From the NCBI RefSeq assembly GCF_030230605.1, contig NZ_JASPDO010000043.1, positions 1 to 9,791 of the forward strand: 9,791 nucleotides of DNA. The letters are read 5' to 3'. The stretch is from Brevibacterium sp. UMB1308A. Lineage in GTDB: Bacteria > Actinomycetota > Actinomycetes > Actinomycetales > Brevibacteriaceae. Positions within the stretch are counted from its first letter, which is position 1, and each line of letters begins with the position of its first letter. The position numbers and the translations under genes are program-made. The notes below the pieces were generated by a model, which saw only the letters and a list, made by a program, of their open reading frames with translations, ran no database searches and was not told the origin of the DNA. Of this stretch, positions 1-7,002 are shown piece by piece.

Positions 1-18
1 GCCGCAAAACCAACGTAA
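1..18 (+). CDS. Possible 3' end of an upstream plus-strand gene
   Basis: Read from base 1, five sense codons (A-A-K-P-T) are followed by TAA at 16-18, and a strong hairpin starts three bases later. This would fit the tail of a gene lying to the left of the window. Five codons cannot prove a coding sequence; the placement before a two-way terminator is the only support. Confidence 0.15.
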   Translation, partial: AAKPT

Positions 19-20
19 AC

Positions 21-58
21 GAAAAGAGGAGACCACGAAGCCGTGGCCTCCTCTTTTC
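21..58. terminator. 17-bp hairpin, probable bidirectional terminator
   Basis: Bases 21-37 pair with 42-58 around a 4-base loop (AAGC on plus). Both ends are A/T rich (GAAAAG ... CTTTTC), so each strand gives a stem finishing in four U. The single imperfection, A32 opposite C47, is a mismatch on plus RNA but a G-U pair on minus RNA, so the minus transcript (from the lipoprotein gene) folds slightly better. It could also end a plus-strand gene to the left. Confidence 0.55.
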
Positions 59-70
59 CATATTCAACAC

Positions 71-108
71 AAAAAGGGTAGGGCCTGACCCACTTACAGG
101 TCAGACCC
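71..108 (-). terminator. Rho-independent-like terminator of the lipoprotein gene
   Basis: On the minus strand, 108-99 pairs with 90-81 (10 bp, one U-G wobble) around an 8-base loop, and after a few bases a run of five T follows (71-75 read in reverse). On the plus strand the wobble becomes a C-A mismatch (C84/A105) and no U run follows, so the structure belongs to the leftward transcript of the lipoprotein gene. Confidence 0.5.
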
Positions 109-130
109 ACAAACACATCACCGAAACAAC

Positions 131-190
131 GCAAAACGAGTGAAACGGCGCAATATTATGCACCGTTTCACTCGTTTTGCGCTGTATCTT
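131..190. repeat. Dispersed palindromic element, copy 1
   Basis: The core 131-180 is a long palindrome: an 18-bp arm (131-148 with 163-180), then an inner GCA/TGC pairing around an AT-rich loop. It matches 7003-7052 at 41 of 50 positions, and likeness continues for about 10 further bases (181-190 against 7053-7062, roughly three in four). It lies 26 bases after the lipoprotein stop. The C149/A162 mismatch on plus is a G-U pair on minus, so the fold is better in the lipoprotein transcript. It has no U tract, so it is not a textbook terminator. Confidence 0.8.
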
Positions 191-206
191 AGGCGCAGTT
201 GCCGAG

Positions 207-884
207 TTAGTTCACTTTGACGTCATCGGGCAGGCTTGGGAACTTGATTTGGTACTGGATCATGCCTTTGTTAATACCTTTCACAATCACAGTTCCAAAG
301 TAAGGGCGGTCTGGTGTCTTAAGCTCACAGCTCTGCGAGCCACGACCCTGGAAAACCTTGACGTCACCTAGACACTCAACTGCCGTTAGCTTCATGTTGT
401 ACTTGTTCTTCATGAGGTCATAAATGTCGTCTTCAATCGCGGCTTTAGGAATGACGCCATTGCCCTTGCTGTCGATCTTGACTCGAGTGTCTGAAGCTTT
501 GTTCGAAGTGTCCTGGCTGTCGCTCGTTCCAGAATTCGAAGAACTGCCGCCCGATGAGCTTCCGCCAGTAGAGCTACTTCCCGAAGAACCGTTGCCCTGG
601 CTACTGGTGCCACCGTTGCTTGAGCCCGAGGTTCCCTGTTCAGTTCCGCCATTGCCCTGAGGAGCGCTTCCCTGATCCGGCGCCGAACCTTGGTCAGGAG
701 CAGTACCTTGATCGGGCGCAGTGCCCTGGTCGGGTGCTGTACCTTCGCCTTGAGGTTGCTGTTCGGTGCCTTGTCCTTCCTGTGGCTGGATCTGTTCACC
801 CAACAGGCCACAACCGGTGAGTGAAAGTGACGTTGCAACTGCAACGGCAACAATGGTTGAACGAATGTGTAGCTTGTTCATCAT
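207..884 (-). CDS. Secreted lipoprotein with DUF4333-like C-terminal domain
   Basis: The 225-residue product starts with a short basic stretch, a hydrophobic segment (about 10-22) and the lipobox LTGC with Cys25 as the lipidated residue, so it should be anchored on the outer face of the membrane. Residues 26-135 are a low-complexity linker: a Gln/Gly part, four units of G-[T/S]-A-P-D-Q plus a decayed one (48-77), then a Ser/Gly/Thr-rich stretch. Residues about 140-219 resemble DUF4333, a small actinobacterial extracytoplasmic domain, with the expected two-cysteine spacing (Cys171, Cys186) and alternating V/I strand pattern after them. The start at 884 is preceded by GAGAGG nine bases upstream; a second ATG follows directly. 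Function is unknown; DUF4333 proteins have no assigned role I can name. It is probably transcribed alone, with three hairpins behind it. Confidence 0.85.
   Translation of the reverse strand: MMNKLHIRSTIVAVAVATSLSLTGCGLLGEQIQPQEGQGTEQQPQGEGTAPDQGTAPDQGTAPDQGSAPDQGSAPQGNGGTEQGTSGSSNGGTSSQGNGSSGSSSTGGSSSGGSSSNSGTSDSQDTSNKASDTRVKIDSKGNGVIPKAAIEDDIYDLMKNKYNMKLTAVECLGDVKVFQGRGSQSCELKTPDRPYFGTVIVKGINKGMIQYQIKFPSLPDDVKVN
654..743 (-). repeat. 18-bp tandem repeats coding G-[T/S]-A-P-D-Q
   Basis: Four complete hexapeptide units and a fifth decayed unit (GSAPQG) lie in the lipoprotein linker, residues 48-77. Codon choice differs from unit to unit at the DNA level, so the repeat is not a fresh slippage product. 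It is likely a flexible spacer lifting the C-terminal domain away from the membrane. Confidence 0.75.
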
Positions 885-920
885 CTGTTCTGTCCTCTCA
901 TGTGATGACTTGTATTGATT

Positions 921-945
921 ACTACGCTAGTCACCACCACTACGC
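921..945. promoter_or_regulatory. Direct repeat in the lipoprotein upstream region
   Basis: ACTACGC occurs at 921-927 and again at 939-945, an 18-bp period, between the regulator stop (1015) and the lipoprotein start (884). A perfect 10-bp palindrome, ACACATGTGT, lies at 976-985. No convincing -35/-10 pair was found in 885-1014, so these are only candidate regulator sites. Confidence 0.2.
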
Positions 946-1014
946 ATATGGGCGTGGGACAGTAGTCACCCAGATACACATGTGTCGAGACGATCACACG
1001 TGGTCCCGGAGAGC

Positions 1015-2526
1015 TTATGAATTGGGGGAGTGTCTTTCTAGGAACTCATACACTTCGGTCGAATCCACGCCGGGAAACACTCCAGGCGGCACGGCTGCCA
1101 GAAGTGACGAGTGTGTACGCGCTGACGGCCATGACGCCTCGGCCCACTTCTCCTCTAACCACTCAGGTGGCTTGCGACAGCAACTGGGGTCGGGGCACCA
1201 CGACTTTGAACGAACCTCGGTGTCACGCCCTTCAAACCACTTGACGTGCGCGAACGGAACCCCCACGCTAATCGCGAAATCACCTGCGCCCGGCATGACA
1301 CGTGCCGTGCACCAATATGTGCCTTCTGGGGTGTCAGTGTACTGGAAGTAAGGGCTAAACCTGTCGGCGATCGTGAACACCGTACGTGAACTGAACCGCT
1401 TGCACGCGTACTGCCCTTCAACCGCCCCAAGCGGATCAGTAGGGAACGGCAAGCCGTCATTGGAATACGCCTTGTGGACGGTTCCGTTGATGTGCACTTT
1501 CATGAAATGGACCGGCAAATCCAAGTGCTCTGTGGCCAGATTTGTGAACCGGTGGGCAGCTGTTTCGTAGCTCACCCCAAAATAGTCGCGAAGCTCCTCA
1601 ATAGAAATTCGGCGATTTTTCTTCGCTGTTTGAAGGAACGGAACAGCGGCTTTTTCCGGAATCAGAAGGGCCGCGGCAACATAGTTGGCCTCCACGCGCT
1701 GGGTGAGGAAGTCTTGGTAGTCAGAAGGCGGTTTCTGCTCCAAGATTGCGGATGCCAGTGCAGTCAGCAAATTCGACCGGGGGTCTGTGCCCACCGCATC
1801 GTCGTTCGACAGATACAACCGCTTGTTGAGCGTGTCGGACAACGACCGTACTGACCTGGGCAAATCCGATACATAGTGCAAGCTAAAACCCAACCGGTCA
1901 GCAATGTGTGCCGCGTCCCTGCGGCTCAAAGGTCCTCCGTGATAGTCGATGTGTGCCAACACTTTCCGCGCCTGCTCTTCCAACTCCCCAAAGTAGTTTC
2001 CACGCGAACGCATCTTTTCGCGCAATAACCGGTTGGTTCGCCGGGCTTCTTCCGGTGTGGCGGCCCGTTTCTTCGTCATGTCGTGCAGGCTCCGTTGCAG
2101 CCCCACAATCGCCTCAAGTGCGTCGTTGGGAAGTGATTTCACGCGCACCGTGGGCAGGTTGAGTGAGGAGTACAGGGGTGATCGTTGCGCACGTTCGGCC
2201 TCCAGCTCTAACGCTTGCCGTTGTGAGACGGGCGTGGGGTCAAGGAGTTCGGCCGCCGAGGTGTCAAGCGCCTTGGCAAGTGCCGTCAGCACTGCGATGG
2301 AGGGCTCCCGCTTGCCTGATTCAAATGCTGATATTTGTGACGCAGCACGGCCCACTCTCTCGCCAACTTGTTCCAGCGTTAGGCCGTGTTCTGTGCGAAA
2401 GTGGCGAATTTTTCGCCCGATGCTGAGTGCGTCGGCAGTCCCTTGTGCAGTGGACTCAAAGTTCGCGCTTTCGGCGCCTGTTGTGTGTGCGCCAGGCCGG
2501 TGAGCGTGCGGCATGTGTTCTCCCAT
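1015..2526 (-). CDS. ramB: RamB/ScfR-family transcriptional regulator of acetate metabolism
   Basis: The 503-residue product has an N-terminal XRE helix-turn-helix (about 36-97), a linker with charged helices (about 100-190), an ImmA/IrrE-like region (about 190-300) without a visible HExxH zinc motif, and a C-terminal domain of the short-chain fatty acyl regulator type (about 330-500) with YACKRF, WCTAR and FAISVGV. In Corynebacterium RamB controls acetate and glyoxylate genes; lying divergent from aceA-aceB, this protein very likely does the same. The C-terminus carries five cysteines (375, 406, 444, 449, 450), the last three in CPDPSCC. The N-terminus is about 35 residues longer than the HTH needs and is His-rich. 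The ATG at 2526 has TAAGAT six bases upstream (leaderless start); the ATG at 2514 (Met5) is preceded by GGGAGA and is an alternative. Confidence 0.85.
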   Translation of the reverse strand: MGEHMPHAHRPGAHTTGAESANFESTAQGTADALSIGRKIRHFRTEHGLTLEQVGERVGRAASQISAFESGKREPSIAVLTALAKALDTSAAELLDPTPVSQRQALELEAERAQRSPLYSSLNLPTVRVKSLPNDALEAIVGLQRSLHDMTKKRAATPEEARRTNRLLREKMRSRGNYFGELEEQARKVLAHIDYHGGPLSRRDAAHIADRLGFSLHYVSDLPRSVRSLSDTLNKRLYLSNDDAVGTDPRSNLLTALASAILEQKPPSDYQDFLTQRVEANYVAAALLIPEKAAVPFLQTAKKNRRISIEELRDYFGVSYETAAHRFTNLATEHLDLPVHFMKVHINGTVHKAYSNDGLPFPTDPLGAVEGQYACKRFSSRTVFTIADRFSPYFQYTDTPEGTYWCTARVMPGAGDFAISVGVPFAHVKWFEGRDTEVRSKSWCPDPSCCRKPPEWLEEKWAEASWPSARTHSSLLAAVPPGVFPGVDSTEVYEFLERHSPNS

Positions 2527-2538
2527 GAATCCATCTTA
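2527..2538 (-). promoter_or_regulatory. Candidate leaderless -10 of the ramB-like gene
   Basis: On the minus strand TAAGAT (2538-2533) stands six bases before the ATG at 2526, the usual distance for actinobacterial leaderless transcripts. No good -35 hexamer was found. Confidence 0.4.
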
Positions 2539-2539
2539 G

Positions 2540-2555
2540 TGTGACTGGAGCCACA
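2540..2555. promoter_or_regulatory. CRP/GlxR-like operator
   Basis: TGTGA-N6-CCACA matches the TGTGA-N6-TCACA consensus of the CRP/GlxR family at nine of ten fixed positions. It lies just upstream of the proposed ramB -10 box and would therefore most simply repress that gene. GlxR is known to act on glyoxylate-cycle genes in Corynebacterium. A related GTGA-N5-TCAC lies at 2559-2571 but has the wrong spacing. Confidence 0.45.
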
Positions 2556-2580
2556 GAAGTGACACATTCACGAAAAACAG

Positions 2581-2596
2581 AAAAATCGCGATTTTT
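2581..2596. promoter_or_regulatory. Perfect 16-bp palindrome in the ramB-aceA spacer
   Basis: AAAAATCGCGATTTTT reads the same on both strands. It sits near the middle of the divergent control region, about 110 bases before aceA and 55 before ramB. It is not the corynebacterial RamB box (which centres on TTTGCAAA), so the bound protein is unknown; the local RamB-like regulator is the obvious candidate. Confidence 0.5.
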
Positions 2597-2600
2597 TACT

Positions 2601-2617
2601 TGAGAAAACTCTTCTCA
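2601..2617. promoter_or_regulatory. Inverted repeat TGAGAA-N5-TTCTCA before aceA
   Basis: Two perfect 6-bp arms are separated by five bases, four bases after the 16-bp palindrome. It overlaps the possible -35 element of the aceA promoter (TTGAGA at 2600-2605 or TTCTCA at 2612-2617), which is where a repressor site is expected. Confidence 0.4.
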
Positions 2618-2640
2618 CCCCCTTGTGCAGGGCGAATACT
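2612..2640 (+). promoter_or_regulatory. Candidate aceA promoter
   Basis: TTCTCA (2612-2617) and AATACT (2635-2640) are 17 bases apart and would give a leader of about 60 bases. Both boxes are only four of six matches. The aceA start at 2708 lacks a strong ribosome-binding site (GAAAG and GCGAG are the closest purine runs). Confidence 0.3.
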
Positions 2641-2707
2641 GGATTCACAACAACGAAAAATCTTGCGGCAACACCAAGCAAGACAACTCAAGTGAAAGCG
2701 AGACGCG

Positions 2708-3985
2708 ATGACTAACGAACTCCACAACGCAGATGCAATCCGTAGCGACTGGGCAACCAACCCGCGCTGGTCCGGTGTCGCCCGTGACTACACGGCAGAT
2801 GATGTGGTTAAACTGCGCGGATCGCTGATTGAAGAACACACTCTTGCTCGCCACGGTGCTGAGCGCTTGTGGAACCTAGTCCACTCGGAAGACTTCGTCA
2901 ACGCACTCGGTGCCCTCACTGGTAACCAGGCAGTTCAGCAGGTCAAGGCTGGCCTCAAGGCAATCTACCTGTCCGGTTGGCAGGTCGCAGCAGACGCTAA
3001 CCTTGCGTCCCAAACCTACCCAGACCAGTCCATCTACCCAGCGAACTCAGTGCCTGCTGTCGTGCGCCGCATCAACAACGCACTGATGCGCGCTGACCAG
3101 ATTGAAACCTCGGAAGGCAACAAGTCTGTCGAAGACTGGTTGGCACCTATCGTTGCTGACGCAGAAGCCGGATTCGGTGGCGCGCTGAACGTTTACGAAC
3201 TCATGCGCGGAATGATCAACGCTGGTGCCGCAGGTGTCCACTTCGAAGACCAGCTGGGATCCGAAAAGAAGTGCGGTCACCTGGGTGGAAAGGTGCTGGT
3301 GCCAACGGCACAGCACATCCGCACCCTCAACGTGGCCCGCCTGGCTGCCGACGTTGAAAACGTCCCCACCCTTATCATCGCGCGCACTGACGCGGAAGCG
3401 GCAACCCTGATCACCTCGGACGTGGACGAACGCGACCAGAAGTACCTCACAGGCGAACGCACAGCAGAGGGCTACTTCAAGGTCAACAACGGACTGCAGC
3501 CATGCATTGACCGCGGTTTGGCGTTCGCCCCGTACAGCGACCTGTTGTGGATGGAAACCTCCACACCAGACCTGGACGTGGCCCGCCAATTCGCAGAAGC
3601 GATCAAGGCTGAGTACCCAGATCAGATGTTGGCCTACAACTGCTCGCCGTCGTTTAACTGGAAGAAGCACCTTGACGACGACACGATTGCCAAGTTCCAG
3701 CGCGAACTCGGAGCCATGGGATACAAGTTCCAGTTCATCACCCTGGCCGGATTCCACGCACTCAACTACTCAATGTTCGACCTGGCACACGGCTACGCCC
3801 GCGAACAGATGAAGGCGTACGTCGAACTGCAGGAACGTGAGTTCGGCAGTGAAGAGCGTGGCTACACCGCCACCAAGCACCAGCGCGAAGTTGGAACCGG
3901 TTACTTCGACCTGGTCAGCACTGCGATCAACCCGCAATCCTCGACCACTGCGCTAAAGGACTCAACCGAAGCAGCTCAGTTCTAA
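2708..3985 (+). CDS. aceA: Isocitrate lyase
   Basis: This is the first enzyme of the glyoxylate shunt, cleaving isocitrate to glyoxylate and succinate in the cytoplasm. The 425 residues match the short bacterial/mycobacterial ICL1 type. The signature KKCGHLGG is intact, with catalytic Cys189; also visible are SGWQVAAD (89-96), the metal-site aspartate Asp151 in [15 protein letters not shown] (178-181), IARTDAEA with Arg226, and NCSPSFNW (311-318). The C-terminal [10 protein letters not shown] resembles the mycobacterial enzyme. Codon use (GAA, AAC, ATC, ACC, GAC) is strongly biased as in highly expressed genes. It is divergent from the RamB-like regulator and 112 bases before aceB, with which it likely forms an operon. 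Identification is firm. Confidence 0.97.
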   Translation: MTNELHNADAIRSDWATNPRWSGVARDYTADDVVKLRGSLIEEHTLARHGAERLWNLVHSEDFVNALGALTGNQAVQQVKAGLKAIYLSGWQVAADANLASQTYPDQSIYPANSVPAVVRRINNALMRADQIETSEGNKSVEDWLAPIVADAEAGFGGALNVYELMRGMINAGAAGVHFEDQLGSEKKCGHLGGKVLVPTAQHIRTLNVARLAADVENVPTLIIARTDAEAATLITSDVDERDQKYLTGERTAEGYFKVNNGLQPCIDRGLAFAPYSDLLWMETSTPDLDVARQFAEAIKAEYPDQMLAYNCSPSFNWKKHLDDDTIAKFQRELGAMGYKFQFITLAGFHALNYSMFDLAHGYAREQMKAYVELQEREFGSEERGYTATKHQREVGTGYFDLVSTAINPQSSTTALKDSTEAAQF

Positions 3986-4000
3986 ACTGCTCAAACACCA

Positions 4001-4031
4001 GCGCAGTTAGTGACCATTCCAGCAACTGCGC
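4001..4031 (+). promoter_or_regulatory. Hairpin 1 of the aceA-aceB spacer
   Basis: GCGCAGTT (4001-4008) pairs perfectly with AACTGCGC (4024-4031) around a 15-base loop, 15 bases after the aceA stop. No U run follows. It may protect the aceA 3' end. Confidence 0.4.
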
Positions 4032-4039
4032 ACCCACTC

Positions 4040-4082
4040 TTCGAGGCGCCCGGTAGCCTGAGCCACTACCGGGCGCCTCGAA
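4040..4082 (+). promoter_or_regulatory. Perfect 17-bp GC-rich hairpin before aceB
   Basis: Bases 4040-4056 pair without mismatch with 4066-4082 around a nine-base loop (CCTGAGCCA). It ends four bases before the AAGGAGG ribosome-binding site of aceB (4087-4093). There is no U tract, so it does not look like an intrinsic terminator of aceA. An mRNA processing or stability stem setting the aceA:aceB ratio, or a partial attenuator, is more likely. Confidence 0.6.
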
Positions 4083-4097
4083 CCACAAGGAGGCACA

Positions 4098-5753
4098 ATG
4101 TTCACCGTCAACGGGCCACACATCTCCGGCGTCGACAACATCTTCACCCCCGCCGCGTGCGAATTTCTCGACGAACTCCACCGCGTGTTCTACGCGCGGC
4201 GACGCGAACTGCTTGCCGCCCGCAACGCCAGCCGAGGTGGTTTCGAAAACGGTGACCTCCCCACCTTCGACCCTGCCACCAGCGACATCCGCAGTGGGGA
4301 CTGGAAGGTGGTTGGCACCTCGGGAGCGCCGGGACTCAAACGCCGCGTTGTGGAGCTGGCGACCCCGGTGGAGCCCCGGGAGGCCGCCAAATCCTGCAAC
4401 TCCGACGCTGACGTGTGGATGGCTGACTTAGAAGACGGCATGGCCCCCACCTGGTCGAACATGGTGACGGCCCACGAGTGCCTCATGCGTGCCGCCCGCG
4501 GTGATTTCGCGTTCCAGTCGCGGTCGGGAAAAACCTTCAAAGCACGCAACCCGCACCCGCCCACGATGGTGTTGCGACCTCGGGGATGGAACCTCACAGA
4601 GGACCACCTGACCTGGACGGACGCGACCGGACGCGCGCACCCAGCTAGTGCGACCCTGGTGGACTTTGGGTTGTTTGTCTTCCACAACAGCCGGCCACTG
4701 CTCAAGCGCAACCACGGGCCGTACTTCTACCTCCCCAAGGTCGAAAACAGGCATGAGGCGCGCCTATGGAACAGTCTGTTTGAGCACGCGCAGGAGACTC
4801 TGGGGTTTGCCCGGGGGACGATTCGGGCGACGGTGTTGATTGAGTCGGTGACGGCGGCGTTCCAGATGGACGAAATCCTGTATGAACTGCGTGATCACGC
4901 GGTTGGCCTGGCGGCTGGGCGCTGGGATTACGTGGGGTCGCTGGTGACGCACTTTGGCCTGCGTGACGGGTTCACGGTTCCGCAGCGTGACGAGATTCGG
5001 TCGGATTCGCCGTTTATCCGCGCGTTTACGGACCTGCTGGTGAGCACGTGTCACCGGCGTGGGGCCCAGGCGTTGGGCGGGTTGAGTACGGCTGTGGTTG
5101 AGTCGGCACACTTGCCGGTTGCGGAGCCTCATGAGCGTGAGCGCGTGTATGAGGACAAGCTGGCCGAGGTGTCCGCTGGTTTCGATGGCACGTGGATCGC
5201 GCACCGGTCGCTGATCGACGTGGTGCGTGCGGCTTACGGTAAGGCGCGGGCTGACCGTGCTGCGGTTCCTGCGGCCGAGGTCGTTGCCACTGACCGTGTT
5301 GACCTGACTGAGCAGTTGCTCACGGTTCCTACCGGGGTGATCAGTGAAGAAGGTGTGCGGTGGAACTTGCGGGTGTGCCTGCACTACATCAATGCGTGGC
5401 TGCGGGGCGTGGGCAGTGTCGGTTACGACGGGTACGTTGAGGATGCGTCGACGGCTGAGCTTGCGCGATTGCAGCTGTGGCAGTGGACGCGCCAGGGCGT
5501 GACCTTGGAAGATGGGCGGATGTTGACGCGTGAGTTGGTGACGCGGTTCCTGGTGGAAGAGTTGGCGGTGCTTCCGCGCACCAATGCCGATCACTTTGAC
5601 GAGGCTGAAGACTTCATTCACAGCGCGCTGCGCAGTGAAGGTGCGCCGGAGCCGTTCTATCCGGTCGCCTACCGTGATCACATGGTGTTTCGTGGGGCGT
5701 CGGTGCTAAACCCTTCGCGTACCAGCGCGCCCGGTGTTTCGCACGCTGCATAA
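4098..5753 (+). CDS. aceB: Malate synthase A
   Basis: This second glyoxylate-shunt enzyme condenses glyoxylate with acetyl-CoA to malate. The 551 residues fit the type A form (E. coli AceB 533). Visible family blocks are DLEDGMAPTW (110-119), LRPRGW with Arg160/Arg162 (one is the catalytic arginine), GPYFYLPKVENRHEA (207-221), VLIESVTAAFQMDEILYELR with Glu249, GRWDY with Asp277, and VEDASTAELAR (447-457) with Asp449 in the position of the catalytic aspartate. The ATG at 4098 has AAGGAGG four bases upstream. It lies 112 bases after aceA. Odd point: codon choice changes abruptly near codon 217 (about 4750), from C-ending and GAA codons to G/T-ending and GAG codons, although the protein stays normal on both sides. 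Confidence 0.96.
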   Translation: MFTVNGPHISGVDNIFTPAACEFLDELHRVFYARRRELLAARNASRGGFENGDLPTFDPATSDIRSGDWKVVGTSGAPGLKRRVVELATPVEPREAAKSCNSDADVWMADLEDGMAPTWSNMVTAHECLMRAARGDFAFQSRSGKTFKARNPHPPTMVLRPRGWNLTEDHLTWTDATGRAHPASATLVDFGLFVFHNSRPLLKRNHGPYFYLPKVENRHEARLWNSLFEHAQETLGFARGTIRATVLIESVTAAFQMDEILYELRDHAVGLAAGRWDYVGSLVTHFGLRDGFTVPQRDEIRSDSPFIRAFTDLLVSTCHRRGAQALGGLSTAVVESAHLPVAEPHERERVYEDKLAEVSAGFDGTWIAHRSLIDVVRAAYGKARADRAAVPAAEVVATDRVDLTEQLLTVPTGVISEEGVRWNLRVCLHYINAWLRGVGSVGYDGYVEDASTAELARLQLWQWTRQGVTLEDGRMLTRELVTRFLVEELAVLPRTNADHFDEAEDFIHSALRSEGAPEPFYPVAYRDHMVFRGASVLNPSRTSAPGVSHAA

Positions 5754-5772
5754 CGCGCGGGTGTGACACGAT

Positions 5773-6999
5773 GTGTGCATGAACAGTAGCCAACCTTTAC
5801 CCAGCACCCTGACACGCATTTCAGACCGGGCAAAGGTGGTGCGCCCGTTCTCTGTCATGAACATTCTGCAGCGAGTAGCAGAACTCGAAGCGCAGGGACG
5901 CGACATCATTTCCCTGTGCGTGGGTGAACCGCTGCAGGGTGCACCTAAAGCAGTTCGCACCCGCGCCGCTGACATCATGACCGACGGAACATCCCTGGGC
6001 TACTCACCAGCTGCCGGTATTCTGCCTCTACGCGAAGCCCTGTCCGGCCACTACAAGCGCTGGTACGGGCTGGACATTCCGGCCGAGCGGTTCTTCGTCA
6101 CCACGGGATCCTCTGGCGCTTTCCTCCTGTCCTTCCTCGCGTGCTTTGACGCAGGGGACCGTGTGGCGTTGGCTCGCCCCGGCTACGCGGCGTACAAGAA
6201 TATTCTGGCCGGCCTGGGTATCGAGGTCGTTGAGCTGGACTGCGGCCCCGACGAACGCTTCCAACCCACAGTCGAACTGCTGGACCAGGCGCACAGTGAA
6301 GGTGCGCTCGCGGGTGTCATGCTGGCCTCACCGGCGAACCCCACCGGCACCATGATCCCTGGTGAGCAGTTTGAACAGCTATCCAAGTGGTGCCACAGTC
6401 ACGACGTTCGTATCATCAGCGACGAGATCTACCACGGCATCACTTTCACTGATTCGATTGGCGACTGTGCTCTGCAGTTCAACGACGACGCGATCGTCAT
6501 CAGCTCATTCTCTAAGTACTGGGGCATGACCGGTTGGCGTTTGGGGTGGGCTGTTCTGCCAGAAAACCTTGTGGAGACAATCGCTGGTCTTGCCGGAAAC
6601 TACGCGCTGTGTGCCCCGGTTCCGGCTCAGCACGCCGCCGTCGAAGCCTTTTCTGAATCCGCCTATGCCGAAGGTGAGGAGGCCCTGGCGGGGTTTGCTC
6701 GGGCACGTCAGAGAGTTCTGGACGCCGCTCCTTCGCTGGGTTGGCGTGACTTGGCACCTGCCGACGGCGCGTTCTACATGTACGGCCTGGTGGAAGACGT
6801 GCTGGGACCGTATGAAACGGCTACCCAGTGGTGTTCGGCGCTCCTTGAAACAGAGGGTGTCGCGGTGTCGCCTGGCCTTGATTTTGACAACGTTAACGGT
6901 GATAAGTGGGTGCGTATTTCCTTGGCAGCCGGGCCCGAGGCGGTTGCTGAGGCCCTGCGCCGCATCGCTAAGTTCCAAGCGGCTTATCTGACCGACTAA
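5773..6999 (+). CDS. PLP-dependent class I/II aminotransferase
   Basis: This is a fold type I pyridoxal-phosphate enzyme that moves amino groups between amino and keto acids. In the 408-residue reading the visible motifs are GEP (51-53, substrate site), YSPAAGILPLREAL (77-90), the SPANPTGT block (Asn189), ISDEIYHGI with Asp217 and Tyr220 contacting the cofactor, and SFSKYWGMTGWRLGW with the Schiff-base Lys248 and Arg256. WVRISLA near the C-terminus should supply the carboxylate-binding arginine. The closest types are aspartate/aromatic or alanine aminotransferases; the substrate cannot be read from the sequence. The start is either GTG 5773 or, more likely, ATG 5779, without a ribosome-binding site but with CACGAT six bases before the ATG. 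It lies 19 bases after aceB, so it may be partly co-transcribed with it. Confidence 0.9.
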   Translation: MCMNSSQPLPSTLTRISDRAKVVRPFSVMNILQRVAELEAQGRDIISLCVGEPLQGAPKAVRTRAADIMTDGTSLGYSPAAGILPLREALSGHYKRWYGLDIPAERFFVTTGSSGAFLLSFLACFDAGDRVALARPGYAAYKNILAGLGIEVVELDCGPDERFQPTVELLDQAHSEGALAGVMLASPANPTGTMIPGEQFEQLSKWCHSHDVRIISDEIYHGITFTDSIGDCALQFNDDAIVISSFSKYWGMTGWRLGWAVLPENLVETIAGLAGNYALCAPVPAQHAAVEAFSESAYAEGEEALAGFARARQRVLDAAPSLGWRDLAPADGAFYMYGLVEDVLGPYETATQWCSALLETEGVAVSPGLDFDNVNGDKWVRISLAAGPEAVAEALRRIAKFQAAYLTD

Positions 7000-7002
7000 G
7001 AC

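Noticed and set aside
654..743. Tandem repeat considered as a CRISPR-like array
   Set aside because: The repeats are contiguous 18-bp coding units without spacers, in frame within the lipoprotein linker.
2379..2567. Upstream ATG on the minus strand before the ramB-like gene
   Set aside because: It is in a different frame from the regulator and overlaps its N-terminal coding region; the product has no recognisable features.
4764..5681. A 305-codon minus-strand open frame within aceB
   Set aside because: It is an antisense shadow of malate synthase: Arg/Gln/His-rich with no domain. The long opening results from the G-rich codon choice of the second half of aceB.
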